From Diplocarpon mali (lineage: Eukaryota; Ascomycota; Leotiomycetes; Helotiales; Drepanopezizaceae): a DNA stretch of 31,090 bases. Below are positions 20,101 to 30,868 of the stretch, in pieces. The stretch lies in contig JAENRP010000175.1 in NCBI GenBank assembly GCA_024741835.1, forward strand, positions 61,377-92,466. The letters run 5' to 3'. Position 1 is the stretch's first letter, and each line of letters begins with the position of its first letter. The translations under genes were made by a program, and so were the position numbers. Below the pieces are notes generated by a model. That model searched no databases. It had not been told where the DNA came from and worked only from the letters and a program-made list of their open reading frames with translations.

Positions 20101-20992
20101 TCTAGCCTTAGATATGCGAATCTTTTATATATTAGCTAATACCTTAATAGGCTTTTAGCTTTTAATAGCTTTAATAGCCTATCGTTAGTCGATACTTTAT
20201 TATTAGTAGCTAGAAAGGACTAGTGATAGTAGTTCGAGGTTTTGCCGTTTTTTAATTATAAGCCCGGCTTAGGAGTCGTTTTTAATAAAACCGCGAGATC
20301 CACTTATAGTCCTAGCTTAAGAGTCGTCTTTAACGAATTTGCGAATTTTACTCGCAGTCCTAGCTTAAGAGTTATTTTCGCAAATTTTACTTGCGATCCT
20401 AGCCTAAGAGTTATCGTTAGTGAATTTACAAAATCTACTCGCAGTCTTAGCTTAGGAGTCATTTCTATTAAATTCACTTATAATCCTAGCTTAAGAGTCA
20501 TCTTTAAGGATACCTTATACTCTACTTATAATCCTGGCTTAAGAGTCATTTTTGCGAATTTTACTTGCGATCCCAGCTTAAGAGTCTATCTATTCTCTTT
20601 ATCCTCGCTTAATTGTATTAGGGTAGAGAGTGCACTTTCTTTAAAGGAATCTACTTATAAGTTTGGCTTAAGAGTCAATTTCTATAATATTACCTTTAAG
20701 ATAATGTAAAGTCTATCTTTGATTTTAGCTTTAAAGATCACTTTATAGTTATTATTTATAAATCATATAAATTGATTATTAAAAACTCTTATACAATTCA
20801 ATTCTATATAGATCTTATAGCTAGATAAAAGATTAATACTTAAGCTAGGCATAAGGAGAACATTTTGCAAAAGGAAAGAAATGCTAGCGATATTCATCTC
20901 TACTATACCTATTAAGTCTATATATAACCTTCTACTGCTAACTTTAATAGAGCGCCTTTTTATTTTAGTAAGCGGGCCTTTAAATAGGTAGG
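17165..20992 (-). pseudogene. Copia pol pseudogene of B
   Basis: Read on the minus strand, the post-catalytic part of protease leads without a frame change into the repeat array (20263-20571) and then the pre-integrase segment (L-I-Y-K-R-F-A-Y-L-R-L-E-K-L-R-G-L-H-K-V, about 20060-20120). The integrase zinc finger shows C-L-V-C-R-I-C-K. The catalytic core follows with Asp now Asn, and further on Q-N-G-I-I-K-R, where the family has Glu before Arg. Reverse transcriptase carries L-Y-I-N-N-I-T-I-A-A at about 18140-18170 in place of Y-V-D-D. RNase H lies about 17200-17750. Stops are mostly of the Gln/Trp type. Not functional. Confidence 0.87.
20263..20571 (-). repeat. In-frame 39/48 bp repeat array in pol, element B (7 units)
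   Basis: Units of 48, 48, 39, 48, 39, 48 and 39 bp, then a degenerate eighth at 20572 and an outlying one near 20661. The minus-strand frame continuous with protease upstream and integrase downstream gives repeats such as T-L-K-L-G-L-Q-V-N-L-I-E-M (13) and T-L-K-L-G-L-Q-V-D-L-A-V-L-L-K-T (16). The element A array has one more 48 bp unit near its left end. Confidence 0.88.
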
Positions 20993-20997
20993 GTTTA

Positions 20998-22240
20998 TTA
21001 GTTATATATGCTATATAACTAGTATTACTATACTAATTAAATTCAAGGATCTTATAGAGATCGGCTTTTAAGATATAAGCATCTTTATTATAATTATTAT
21101 CTAAATTATCAGAAGTAGATTTAAATTCAAATAACCTACTATTATTATTAGAGGTATTTGCTAAAGTTTTGGCTAAATAGCCTTTTCCTTTGCCTTTCCT
21201 TAGTAGTTGCGGCCTTTGGTAGGATAAGGGCAGTTTGCTTCTTAACTTCTGCTTCGATTGCTTCTTAATATTAAAGCTAGCGACTATATCGATCAGTTGC
21301 CTTTTAACTTTATAATTAGTAATATTATAAGCACTATTATAAAAGTAGCATCCCTAATAAGCTCGAGGGCTTATCTTGCGCTCCTTCTTCTTCTCGGGCT
21401 TATTATTACCCTATAACGCAGCATTTGCCAATTTAAAGCGTCCTTCAAGGTCTTGCTTAATAGTTCGAAGGAGGTCGATCTTCTTATAGATCTCAAGGTT
21501 AGGTTAAATAAGAAGAGATTATTTTATAATAGCAAACTTAAGAGGGAGGCTATTAAGTAGGAAACTAAAAAGCTAAGTTTCCTTAAAAGTTATAGCTATC
21601 CTAGGATCTGCGGCTTTTACTCTCCTTCTCGCTTTATATAGTATAGATTAAGTAGAGTCTATATTTATATCTATATCCTTGCTATCTTTATCTTTTCTAT
21701 ATTAAAATAAAGTAATCTACTATAGCAGATGCTAGGTATTAAGGGCAGTTATCTAAGAGTATTTTACTTTTAAAATATCCTATCTTATCTTCGCATTATT
21801 ATAAACTTAAATAAAATCTCTATCTTTATCGCTTAAACCTCTATTGATTTTAAGCTTACATTTGGCTAAGGCTAGCCTATACTCCTTCTCCTTTTCTATA
21901 TTTAAAATCTGCCTTTAAGAATCTTAGTTATTATCTACTAAAGCTCTTAAGCTAAGCTTGTTTAATATATCTAGTAAATCTTTAGCAGTTATATTAGCTA
22001 TTAAAGTAGAAGTAGACGAATTAATAAAGGGAGTATAAGAGGCTATTCTTACGTATTTAATAAGTGTCTTTTGAATCGCTATTTCGATACCTTTGCTCTT
22101 AAAGTAAAGCTTTAAATTATCAAACTATTATTGCCAGTTCTTTTAAGAGAGTTAGAGGTCTTTAGGCCTAGTATTTCGATCGGAATCGGAAGCTATTGCT
22201 ATTTCGAATAGAATTGCGTTTAAAATCAAATAAATTAAAT
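20998..22240 (-). pseudogene. Gag and protease start of B (pseudogene)
   Basis: On the minus strand Gag begins near 22240. It includes A-S-D-S-D-R-N-T-R-P-K-D, a charged helical region (L-R-T-I-K-Q-D-L-E-G-R-F-K near 21450) and a Lys/Glu-rich tract. The zinc-knuckle remnant (C-Y-F-Y-N-S-A-Y) is at about 21308-21353. The protease triplet reads N-T-S at 21018-21026, from an ancestral D-T-G (A has N-T-N). L-F-K-G-P-L and L-L-Q-N-V-L-L follow on the pol side, as in copia proteases. The start codon could not be fixed. Confidence 0.8.
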
Positions 22241-22349
22241 GGTTAAGGGCACTCCTCCTATTGAAAAGTTGAAATGATTAAATAGCAGGTATTATAGAAG
22301 TATTAAATAGGGAGGAAGTCCTTTTATCGAAAAGGGTTTTTAGGCTATA

Positions 22350-22485
22350 ACGCAGGGAATCATACCTCCTACGAAATATAGTAAAGCAAGGAATTACACC
22401 TCTTATAGTACTAAAGGGGTTGTAGAGCAAGGAATCATACCTCTTGTAATATAGGTTAGCTGAATAGGGAATCATACCTCCTATT
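22350..22485 (-). repeat. Four spaced GGAATCATACCTC repeats in the leader of B
   Basis: Motifs start near 22355, 22390, 22431 and 22469, with the same order and similar spacing as in A. The 65-codon minus-strand open frame here is only the repeated motif read as R-Y-D-S-L and is not considered a gene. Confidence 0.7.
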
Positions 22486-22587
22486 CGCCGATTGCTTACC
22501 TCTTACTATAAGTCTTATTCAACTTCCTACTAACAGTTATAGCGCAAGTGCTTTCTAAAGGAAGTTAATAATCTATTATCAGTCTAT

Positions 22588-22602
22588 CTAAGGCTTATAA
22601 CC
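22588..22602 (-). other. Primer-binding site of B
   Basis: Minus-strand sequence after the 5' LTR: GGTTATAAGCC. It resembles the initiator tRNA-Met anticodon arm complement (GGTTATGAGCC) with one RIP change. Confidence 0.62.
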
Positions 22603-22797
22603 TATTAAGCTTAAGTAAGTCGGTATAATAGGTATAGGAAACTTTTAAAGGTTAATAGTCGATATATTAGTAAGAGTTAAGGAAGGAAGGTTACCCCTTT
22701 CTTACCTATAGCTATATATGTGTCAATATCCTATTAACTAAGCAGTAGGGTCATATGATAATACATCGGAGTGATGGCTGTATCACCTATCTCAATA
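22603..22797 (-). repeat. 5' LTR of B
   Basis: This 195 bp repeat begins TATTAAGCTTAAGTAAGTCGG and ends TATCTCAATA, followed by the target duplication TCATT at 22798-22802. Confidence 0.93.
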
Positions 22798-23420
22798 TCA
22801 TTATAGTAAATTAGGCTACTGGAAATCAAAGTGCTGGTTTAAGAAGAGAAGAGATAAAGCCAGAGCTTAGATAGCTAAAGATAATATAACCTTATCTATC
22901 TACTCTTATTCCTTATTATGTAAAGTCGCTATAATAATAGAAGCTATTGAAATAGCTCTAAGCTTAGAAGCAGATCAGCCTTCTTAGAAAGTAGACTCCG
23001 GCGCTATAAGACACTTCTCTAGAGTATAGAACGATTTTATTAAAATTAAGAAGTGGAATAACTCAAAGCAAGTTAGAATAGTAAATGGCGCGCTCCTAGA
23101 AGCAATTGGCTATAGAGATTATATAATTAATAATAAACTGACCTTATATAATATATAGTACGTTCCGTCATTTGGCAATACTCAACTTATATCGGTCTTA
23201 AAGCTCGGCGACGATAATATTACTATGATCTTTAGTAAAGGAGAGGCAAAAGGGTATCGAGGCGACGATATAGTATTTACTATACTATAGCTTAATAGAT
23301 TATTCACTTTATCTCGATCGCATACTACTATTGCACTTGAAGCAGATAAAAAGGCTACGAATCTTAAAGCAAAGGGAAAAGCTATGAATCTTGGCCTTTA
23401 TAACCTCTAGAACTGATTAA
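22798..23420 (+). pseudogene. Gag C-terminus and protease of E2 (pseudogene)
   Basis: The Gag zinc knuckle resumes as Y-S-K-L-G-Y-W-K-S-K-C-W. Joined to the left part it gives C-Y-H-Y-x4-Y-x4-C, a CCHC knuckle in which the second Cys and the His have become Tyr by RIP. In the same frame the aspartic protease motif V-D-S-G-A-I-R-H-F lies at 22991-23017, with catalytic Asp at 22994-22996 intact. The frame continues to about 23400, after which the integrase is read in a different frame, so an indel lies near this end. Confidence 0.87.
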
Positions 23421-24760
23421 TATAGAGATAATACCTCAAAACTCGAATAAAACAGATTCTAAGCTCCTTTATAAGAGACTAGGCCACCTTAACTATACTA
23501 AGCTAAAGAAGCTAGTCGACGACAACTATAGCCTAAGTATAGAAGCTCGAATCGCTTTAAAAGGAAAGAGAAACTGCGAAAGCTGCTTAGCCGGCAGAAT
23601 AAAAGAGCAATTTAATAAAAAGACAGATATAAGAATAGATAAGATCTATAAAAGACTCTACGCCAATATATCTAGTACTCTACTGCTATCAATTAGAGGG
23701 TATCGCTACTTCCTATTAGTAGTAGATAACGCTTGCAGATACTATTAGATAAGGCTACTAAAGAATAAGAGTGCTAATGAAATACAATTAAAAATTAGAG
23801 ATTTAAAGAAGCAATTAGAGATAGAGAACTCTACTTTAGTAGTATACTAGAGGTCTGATAATAGTATAGGAGAGTTCGGAGACAGATTCCTACTATAGCT
23901 AGCAAAAGGAGGTATAACCCTTAAACCTTCACCTACTTATAAGCATAGTTTAAATGGCATTATTAAACGTTAGATATACGAAATTATAAAAATAGCTCAT
24001 TTTTGCATATATAATGCTAAGATGAATAGCTATATATAGTGCTACGCCTTAGAATAGGCCTATAGGCTAAAGAATAGGAGGCCTACGAAAGCACTACCTT
24101 TTAAAGAGCTTAAAGGCCTAACTCCATTAGAGGCGTACTTAAAACGTATAGAAGATCTATCAAAAATCAAAGTATTTGGGTCAAGAGCGTTCCTATTAAA
24201 TAATAGAGGAAATGGCCTAGGTAAGTTCGAGTTAAGAACTATAAGAGGAGCTTAGATACTTATAGGTATAATAAGCTTAAAGACGTATAAGCTACTAAAC
24301 GTCGAGACTTTAAAAGAACTGATATCTACTAACGTCAAATTTGACGAATACTTAATGTATAACGTAAGAGAAGTATAGTAGGAAAGACCGCAGAAGAAGA
24401 GGCTGGCACATAGTGCTATAAGCTTAATAAGACCTATAAGGCCAGTAGATATTACTAAAAGACCTCTTGTATAAGTTATAGAAAGGCTAGTATATGAAAC
24501 TAAGAGAGTATATAGTACTAAAAGACCTATAACGTTAAAGTCGTTAGAAAACAGGCAAGCTAAAGTAAGAGGTACTATACCTCAAAGGGTAATAGAAAAT
24601 ATCCCTAAAGCGTCTAATCAGCGCGTTCTAAAGCAAATAGAGACTCCTACCTTATAGTATAGTAGGAAGTTAAAGCCAAAACGAGTATTTAATAAGGTTA
24701 ATACGCAAGAGAGTGCGTTAACTTTTATAGGAAATCAACCAACTGTTCCTATAGAAGTAA
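23421..24760 (+). pseudogene. Copia integrase of E2 (pseudogene)
   Basis: The frame holds the pre-integrase segment K-L-L-Y-K-R-L-G-H-L-N (23461-23493), where the Tyr is probably a mutated His. The zinc finger closes with C-E-S-C (23575-23586). The core shows L-Y-A-N-I-S (Asp to Asn) and V-V-D-N-A-C-R-Y-Y (23722-23748), then S-D-N near 23855. The third position reads N-G-I-I-K-R near 23950-23970, where Glu is expected before Arg. T-P-L-E-A-Y and F-G-S-R-A-F follow, as at the copia integrase end. Integrase would insert the cDNA in the nucleus; this one has lost at least two catalytic residues and has stops. Confidence 0.88.
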
Positions 24761-26418
24761 TATCAGTATATAACGCGCTAAGTCAAAATCCAAAAGAATG
24801 GAAAGAAGTAATACTTAATGAATTCGAAGCTATAAAATCAGTAGGAACCTTTAAAATAATATTAAGTAAACCTCCTATTAAGAGAAAGCTAATAAAATCG
24901 AGATTAGTTCTGCAAAATAAGATCGTAAATAGAGTATTAGTAAAAAGAAAGGCTCGAATCGTACTAAAAGGCTACAAGTAATAGTATAAGGTAGATTACT
25001 TCGATACTTTTGCTAGCATTATTAGGCATATAACCCTAAGAGTCTTACTCGCCTTCGCAGCCTTAAGAGACTTAGAAATTAAGCAAATCGATATTGATAT
25101 AGCCTTCTTAAACGCATACTTAGCTAAAGACGTATATATGGCACTATTAGACGACGAATGCGACCTATTCTACGAATTATACCCTTAACTTCGAGGAAAA
25201 CAAGCCTATATTAAGCTTCTAAGATTATTATATAGCTTAAAACAAGCACCTTGAGAATAGTGGCTACTAGTTAAAGATAAAATGGAGAAGGCTGGCCTAC
25301 GAAGCGCTAAAGCAGATCCAAATCTGTTTATATAGGAAAATCAAGCTGATAATACAACTATATATATATTAGTCTTTATAGATAATATGCTAATTATCGG
25401 AAAATAATAAGATTGCGATTACTTTAAAAAGAAGATTCTCAATACTTAGAAAGGAAAAGACCTAGGGCTAATTAGCACCTTTATTAAAATATAAGTTAAA
25501 TGAGATCGCAAGGCTAGAACGCTACAAATCTACTAATCAGACTATATTAAGAAGATTCTTAATAGATTTAAAATGGCTAATTGCAAAGGGAATAACCTGC
25601 TAGCCTTAGCTAATATAGTATTAAAGAAACTAGGTATAGATAAAGCTTATACTAATAAGCTACTATAACTTGATAATATCTCACTTTACTAATAGATTAT
25701 AAAAAGCGTTATATACCCCTCGAACCTTATAAGGCCAGATATCTCCTATATTATCGGCCAATTGGTATAGCATATAGCAACCCCTCTATAAGATTACCTT
25801 TAAGCTACGAAACCCCTCTTGCGATACTTATAAAAGACTGCCGAAGATGGAATTACATATGGAAAAGGCGAACCAAATCAATTCGACGCTTATACAGATG
25901 CCACTTAGGCTATAAAGAACGATAGGAAGTCATTCTAAGGCTAGCTTATTAAGTATAATAGAGGAGTTATTAGCTAGGCCGCTAATAGGCAAAAATCTAC
26001 TTCTCTAAGTAGTAAATAAGCTGAGATAATAGCGGCTTCTGACGGCTCAAGAGAGGTAGCTTAGATGCTAAAGCTATTCGCTGACCTTAATATATAACTC
26101 GATCGATTACCTTATTTATAGCTCGATAATAAAGGAGTAAGATCTCTTACTAAAGAGCGAAAATTTTCAGCAAAATCGAAGTATATCGACGTCCGACACT
26201 TCTATATAAGAGATAATATAGTAGCTAAAGGTAAGATAATAGTAGCTCATATACCTAGAGACGATAATATAGCAGATTCCCTTACAAAAGCTCTGCCAGG
26301 ACCGGCCTTTGAGAAATATAAGGGTTATATGGGCCTACTAGAGAGGAGATTAACAAAAGAAGGCTATATAAAGGGAGGAAAACCATAGGAAGACTATAAG
26401 GAGTGGGAAAAGCTATAA
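24761..26418 (+). pseudogene. Copia reverse transcriptase and RNase H of E2 (pseudogene)
   Basis: The frame is the same as that of the integrase. N-P-K-E-W-K-E-V near 24787 and Q-I-D-I-D-I-A-F-L-N-A-Y at about 25084-25119 are standard copia motifs. L-Y-S-L-K-Q-A-P follows near 25230. The catalytic motif is V-F-I-D-N-M-L-I-I-G (25372-25401), with the second Asp changed to Asn. RNase H shows A-Y-T-D-A-T (25888-25905), A-E-I-I-A-A-S-D-G near 26020, H-F-Y-I-R-D near 26195 and A-D-S-L-T-K-A-L-P-G near 26270-26300. TAA at 26416-26418 is the probable original stop. About ten in-frame stops are of the Gln/Trp RIP type. Confidence 0.92.
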
Positions 26419-26611
26419 TATAGCCAAGTCAAGGGTACTCTTATACTATAACGCACGTTTTTATACTGCGGGGCAGCTGAACTCTGTATAAGGGAGACGT
26501 AGGCGCCATATACTAGAGAGTATATTATAGGAGTTAATAAGGCCTAGACTATATAAAAAAAAATGTGGGGCTCTTTACTCTGAGTTCTATAGAGCTTTGT
26601 AATAAGGGGCA
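26419..26611 (+). other. 3' untranslated region and polypurine tract of E2
   Basis: About 190 bp between the pol stop and the 3' LTR, with an A8 run near 26557 and the polypurine run AATAAGGGG near 26601-26609. No further gene was seen. Confidence 0.6.
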
Positions 26612-26735
26612 TGTTAGAAATATACAAGGTACGGAGATTACCGCACGGAGCAGAGGCTAAGGCTTAGTAAGCCTACCTTGTATATATACTACTTCAGCTC
26701 TCTAGAACTAGAATCTACACCTTCAGATTCTGTTA
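26612..26735 (+). repeat. 3' LTR of E2
   Basis: This 124 bp repeat starts TGTTAGAAATATACAAGG. It has the same inverted repeats as the 5' LTR, with the palindrome at 26661-26673. Duplication TAAGC follows at 26736-26740. Confidence 0.93.
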
Positions 26736-26932
26736 TAAGCAACGGCTGTCAGTAGGCCAGCGGACCTCTCCTCGCCTCCTAAGAGGCTATTATATCGGCC
26801 TGCGCCCGCGGCGCCTTTAAGGAAGAGGTAGTGCTACTGCTTAATATAGTAAAGGGTACGCTTTAGAGCTTTTATAGTATGTTTTATTAAGTTTTATTAA
26901 GTTCTAGGTTAATTTTTAAAAGATAAAAGCGA

Positions 26933-27283
26933 TTAGGCCCTAGTACTAAGAGGGCCTGCTACTCTTGCGAGTAATAGTATTGCTGCCTTCCTTACTTCTA
27001 GTATACTATTCCTATTTGCTCCTAGCCCTTTTGGCTTAGACCTATTCGCCTTTGCTATTACTACTACTACTCTTATCCTATCTACTGCTACTATTACAGC
27101 CGCTGCTATAGTATCTTCCTTTGTTTCTCCTATCCCTGCCCTTATTATTGCTGCTCTTGCCGTTGCTGCTGCCTTTGCTATCTTTACCCTTATCGCCCCT
27201 ACTGCACCTCTTGCCTTTGCCCTTGCTATTGCTAGTATATTTGCTAATAGGCCTTTAGCTAAGGGAGTGCCTTTAGGCCTCTT
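26933..27283 (-). CDS. Possible accessory ORF after pol in D: 116-codon Ala-rich, function unknown
   Basis: This is the counterpart of 10822-11172 in E1, with the same length and start (K-R-P-K-G-T-P-L-A-K-G-L). It is open to TAA at 26933-26935. Many residues differ from E1 (Val/Ala, Gly/Glu, Arg/Lys), as RIP would cause, but no stop arose. It contains I-A-K-A-A-A-T-A-R-A-A-I and, near its end, K-A-N-R-S-K-P-K-G-L. There is no ATG at its head. The antisense frame is also open, apart from lacking an ATG. The equal length in two RIP-mutated copies is suggestive but can follow from codon composition. Confidence 0.3.
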   Translation of the reverse strand, partial: KRPKGTPLAKGLLANILAIARAKARGAVGAIRVKIAKAAATARAAIIRAGIGETKEDTIAAAVIVAVDRIRVVVVIAKANRSKPKGLGANRNSILEVRKAAILLLARVAGPLSTRA

Positions 27284-27554
27284 TTAAAAGGAGATTTATA
27301 TAAAGCTTATAGCTATAGCTTTGCAGCTCTTAGCTTTAATTAAAAAGATTTAAGAAAGGGTCGCGCCTTATAATAGCAGCTTAGGAATATTACCTATTTT
27401 ATATTTTTAAAAAAGGAGAAGCTTTTATAATACACTTTATAAAAGAAAATAAATAAATATAACTATAAGAGAGTAAAAGCTTATAAGTATAAGTCTTTTA
27501 ATAATAAATAACTATTTACTAATAAGTGTAAGTTGCTAAACGATTATTTAAAAG
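27284..27554 (-). other. Segment of D between pol and the Ala-rich frame
   Basis: This is AT-rich sequence matching E1 10551-10821 in inverse orientation. It holds TA-rich spacer with no recognised domain. Confidence 0.6.
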
Positions 27555-30500
27555 CTTTAAAGGTTTAATAAACGAATAAAGCTTTTAAACTTTTAGCAGT
27601 CTAGGTTCTTAATAAGCCTATTTGCGTATATCTCTTTAATAAAAAGGTAGATTATTTAAAAGCTTCTTTTCTAATACTTTTAATAGATTTATATATTATT
27701 AATTTTAATATATTAAAAGCTTATCTTAATCTTCTTATTCTTTATAATAATTAGTTAAATCGTCTATTAGTTATTATAATATATATTCTATTTAAAGAGG
27801 GAGTCTATGCAAATCTCCTTAAAGAGGCGTTTTATAGCTATTATCTCTTTTACAATAGAAACTATACTATAGAGTTCTACTTTAATAAAGGAGAGTATAA
27901 TAGTCGCTTAGCGATTCGCTTTTTAAATAATTAGTCTTTTAAATAAGAAGAAGATATATCTTTAAAAGGATCTATAGGTCTTTTAATCATCTTCGAAAGA
28001 AGTATCTAAAGATGCGATCAATTAGTATTCCTTAACCTTAAAGCTATAGGTAATTCTTAAGAAGCGTATACTATATAAGTATTAAAGCGTTTAATCTATA
28101 GTTAAAAGGTACTTAAAGCTTAGATTAATTAGGAAGAAAGATAATTAAAAGGCTGCAAACGCAATATCTAAGCATATTATAATTACTATATAGAAAATAA
28201 AGCCTATTTTCTCTTAATACTCCTTTACCTTTTTTAAAGAAGCTTACCCTAAGTTTTTAATAAAGTCCTTCTTTAGTAATAGAGTATTAAGCACTCTTTT
28301 TATATTAGCTCTAAACTTTTAAGTAATCTTTTTAATATAAGTATTATAAACTAAAGAGATCCTCTTTACCTTTCTATTTTAAATAATCCTTACTTTAAAG
28401 AATTAAGAGATATTTCCTATAATAGTAAGCTTATATGCCCTCTTTAGGTCTTTAATTAAATAAGTCGCCTAATCTAAGTTAAAGGCCTTATATAACACTT
28501 AAATATTATTAATATAAAACGCTATAAAAACTATACGATCCTTTATTATAAAAATATAAGGCTCTTTGCTTAATAGCTTAAGTTGAAGGCCCTTAAGCGT
28601 TCTTATAAAGTTCTTATACTATAGTATTAAAGAGTCTTTTAGCCTATAGAACGCGCAGTCTAGTTCTACTACTATACTAAGGCACTTAAAGCCATCTAAT
28701 AAGAAGTATATGACTAAAGCACTCCTTAGGTCTTTAAGAGTATTAATAAATGCGTTAACAATATTAAATTGCTTTACTTTTATATTAAAGTATATAGCAA
28801 GCGCTATTAGTACCTTAAAAGACCTTACTATAAGCGTAGCTGTGTAAGTTGAGAAAATTAAAGCTTTATTTTAAAGATCCCCTTATATAATTAGCTATAA
28901 TCGGCACTTTAAAAGCTTACTAGAGCTATTAACCTTATAAGTAAAAACCCATTTTAATAGTATTAGTAAAGGCTTTAAGTAGTCCCTTTATATAATTCTT
29001 TAATAACTTTAAGATTTTAAATTCCTAATCTCTTAGCGCTTTCCTTTTTTAAATTATTTATTAAAAGGGTACTTCTTTAAGTCTAGCTATCCTTTTAAAG
29101 GCTTTAGTAGAAAGCCTTAGTACTATAGGCGGTTAAGAGACTATGCTCTATCCTTTGCCTAATTATTAATTATAGCTTTAATAATTATATAAATTGTCAA
29201 ATAGTCCTTCCTATCCTCCTTTATTTATTCATTCGCTTAAAAGGTTAATATAAACTCTTATATATATAAAGAGTAAGGTAAATCAATATTACTTTAAGAG
29301 AGTATATACTCTAAAGTAATAGTATATACTTTTAAAGTCTCCTATTACTTAACGCTTAAGCGTCTTATCCTCTTTTACTTAAGAAGAGGGAGTTCCTCTT
29401 TATACTTTTCTTTATAAGTCTCTTCCTCTATTTTTATTATTACTAAAGGTTCCTTTGAGAGTCTAGGTAGCTCTATCTCTTAAGCCTAAAGTCTTTAAGC
29501 TAGTATTATAACTTAAGGTATTATATTATTAAAGCCTACTCCTTTTACTAAATCGCTTCTTATAAGACTATTAAAGCTCCTCTTAGATCTTGGTAGTAGT
29601 ACCTTTAGCCTTCTATTCGAGTTTACTAAGGCCTGCCTTTATAATTAAAGACTTTATCTTAAAGCCCTTAAGCCATTTCTATTCTTATATAGAATAGTAG
29701 CTAAAGATCTGCCGATCGCTCTATAGAACTTATCTTTAAAGACTCCTTTAGAATTATCTATAATTCCTTTTTTAATAGGGCCTTTATAAGGAATTATCAC
29801 CTTTAAGCTTTAGTTGCTATTTGCCTTTTTAAAGACTAGCGAAGTGGCTTCTAATTCGCTTACTTCTACCTTTGAGTTTTTAAGCAGGTCTCTTAAAGAA
29901 TTTAGGTTTAAGTTAAGGCCTTTTATATTATTAATTAAAGGCTATAAAGTAGCATTAGTCTATAATATAAGCTCTTCTTATATAGCGGCTTCTTTTATAA
30001 CGATTGCATTTAGTCCTGCAATAAGCTCCGAATCTTCGAAAATGCCTTTAAACTCAGTATCCTAAGCTCCCTTTCTCTCTTTAATCATTTAAAAGGTTGT
30101 CTTAAGTTCCTAGTGCAATATAGGGTTTGCGTACTTAGCTTTTAGACTATAGAAGAGAGACTTATCAAATTCGATATTTCGAGTCGTTATTACTCGCTAG
30201 AGTATAGGAACTCAGATTCTATAAATATTAAAGGTAATATATCTAATTAAATAACTTAGGTGCCCTTTTAATTCAATTTTAAAGGTTTAGCAATCCCTCC
30301 CTGCCTCCTTCTCCCTAATTAAAGGGTATATGCAAGCGCTATATATATAAACGCGACTTTAGTTAGGCTTTAAGCTTGCTATTATCTACTTAATAAGTAA
30401 TAGCTTATAGAATTGAAAATACTACTTAAACTAATTATAAAGAGCCTCGCTTAATAAGATCATCTTCTTCTTAGTAAGTAAGAAGATATTATAAAAGTAT

Positions 30501-30868
30501 ATAGTAGCCTTTATAACCTTTAGCTAAAGGCTTGCTAAAAGCCTGGCATAGATCCTCATTTTAATAGAGCGTTTAATTAACTCCTTTCTTACTCGCTCTA
30601 CGCCTCTATTAGGTTAATATATATAGGCAAGAGTAAGCTCTAAATCGATTCCCTCCTCTTTTACCTATCTCTAGTATTTTATAAGAGAGTCTTCTCTTAA
30701 AGAGATTACTAAAGTATTATTATCTTGCCTAATTTTGCAAATAGAAAGCCTATATTAGCATTTCACCTATACTTTAAAGGCTTAAAGGACCTTTATAACT
30801 ATATCTCTACCCTTTGATCTTAATAGGAATATCTAAAGTATACTGCTATACTTATCCTTAATTAAAAG
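27555..30868 (-). pseudogene. Copia pol pseudogene of D (part of integrase, reverse transcriptase, RNase H)
   Basis: On the minus strand this is collinear with E1 7237-10550. The integrase portion runs from the break at 30868 to about 30140. The reverse transcriptase motif reads F-Y-I-N-N-I at about 28500-28518. RNase H ends near 27560 with the same tail as E1. The plus-strand 83-codon frame at 29814-30065 and its mirror at 8040-8291 in E1 are antisense shadows. Heavily interrupted by stops; not functional. Confidence 0.82.

Larger units (their letters stand above)
16656..22797 (-). mobile_element. Copia-type LTR retrotransposon B, 6.14 kb, complete
   Basis: B has two 195 bp LTRs that differ at about 22 sites, all transitions. 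On the minus strand the primer site lies next to the right LTR and the polypurine tract (GAGTAAGGG) next to the left LTR. Gag, protease, repeat array, integrase, reverse transcriptase and RNase H follow. It is the intact reference for element A and supplies the empty sites for E1 and the TRIM. It inserted into the gag of E2, so it is among the youngest insertions here, yet it is strongly RIP-mutated. Confidence 0.95.
15543..26735 (+). mobile_element. Copia-type LTR retrotransposon E2, 5.05 kb, split by element B
   Basis: E2 has 124 bp LTRs that differ at four positions, all transitions, and a TGAGC/TAAGC duplication. Removing B and its duplication (6147 bp) leaves 5046 bp, a normal copia length. 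Gag, protease, integrase, reverse transcriptase and RNase H are in the copia order and far easier to read than in A, B, D or E1, so RIP has been lighter here. It inserted into the post-pol region of D. Confidence 0.95.
14671..30868 (-). mobile_element. Copia-type LTR retrotransposon D (sister of E1; split by E2, truncated in integrase)
   Basis: D is the reverse-complement counterpart of E1 12237 down to about 7237. Without E2 and its duplication the visible part is 5000 bp, and the matching part of E1 is 5001 bp. On the minus strand it shows integrase C-terminal end, reverse transcriptase, RNase H, post-pol region, polypurine tract and 3' LTR. The 5' half (LTR, gag, protease, start of integrase) is missing from the window because a TG-starting sequence interrupts it at 30869. 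Differences from E1 are overwhelmingly transitions. Confidence 0.93.

Noticed and set aside
22278..22475. 65-codon minus-strand frame with repeated R-Y-D-S-L
   Set aside because: It is made of the four spaced leader repeats, and the equivalent frame is broken in A.
29814..30065. 83-codon plus-strand frame, mirrored at 8040-8291 on the minus strand
   Set aside because: Antisense of the D and E1 pol region; its conservation only reflects that the two elements are copies.
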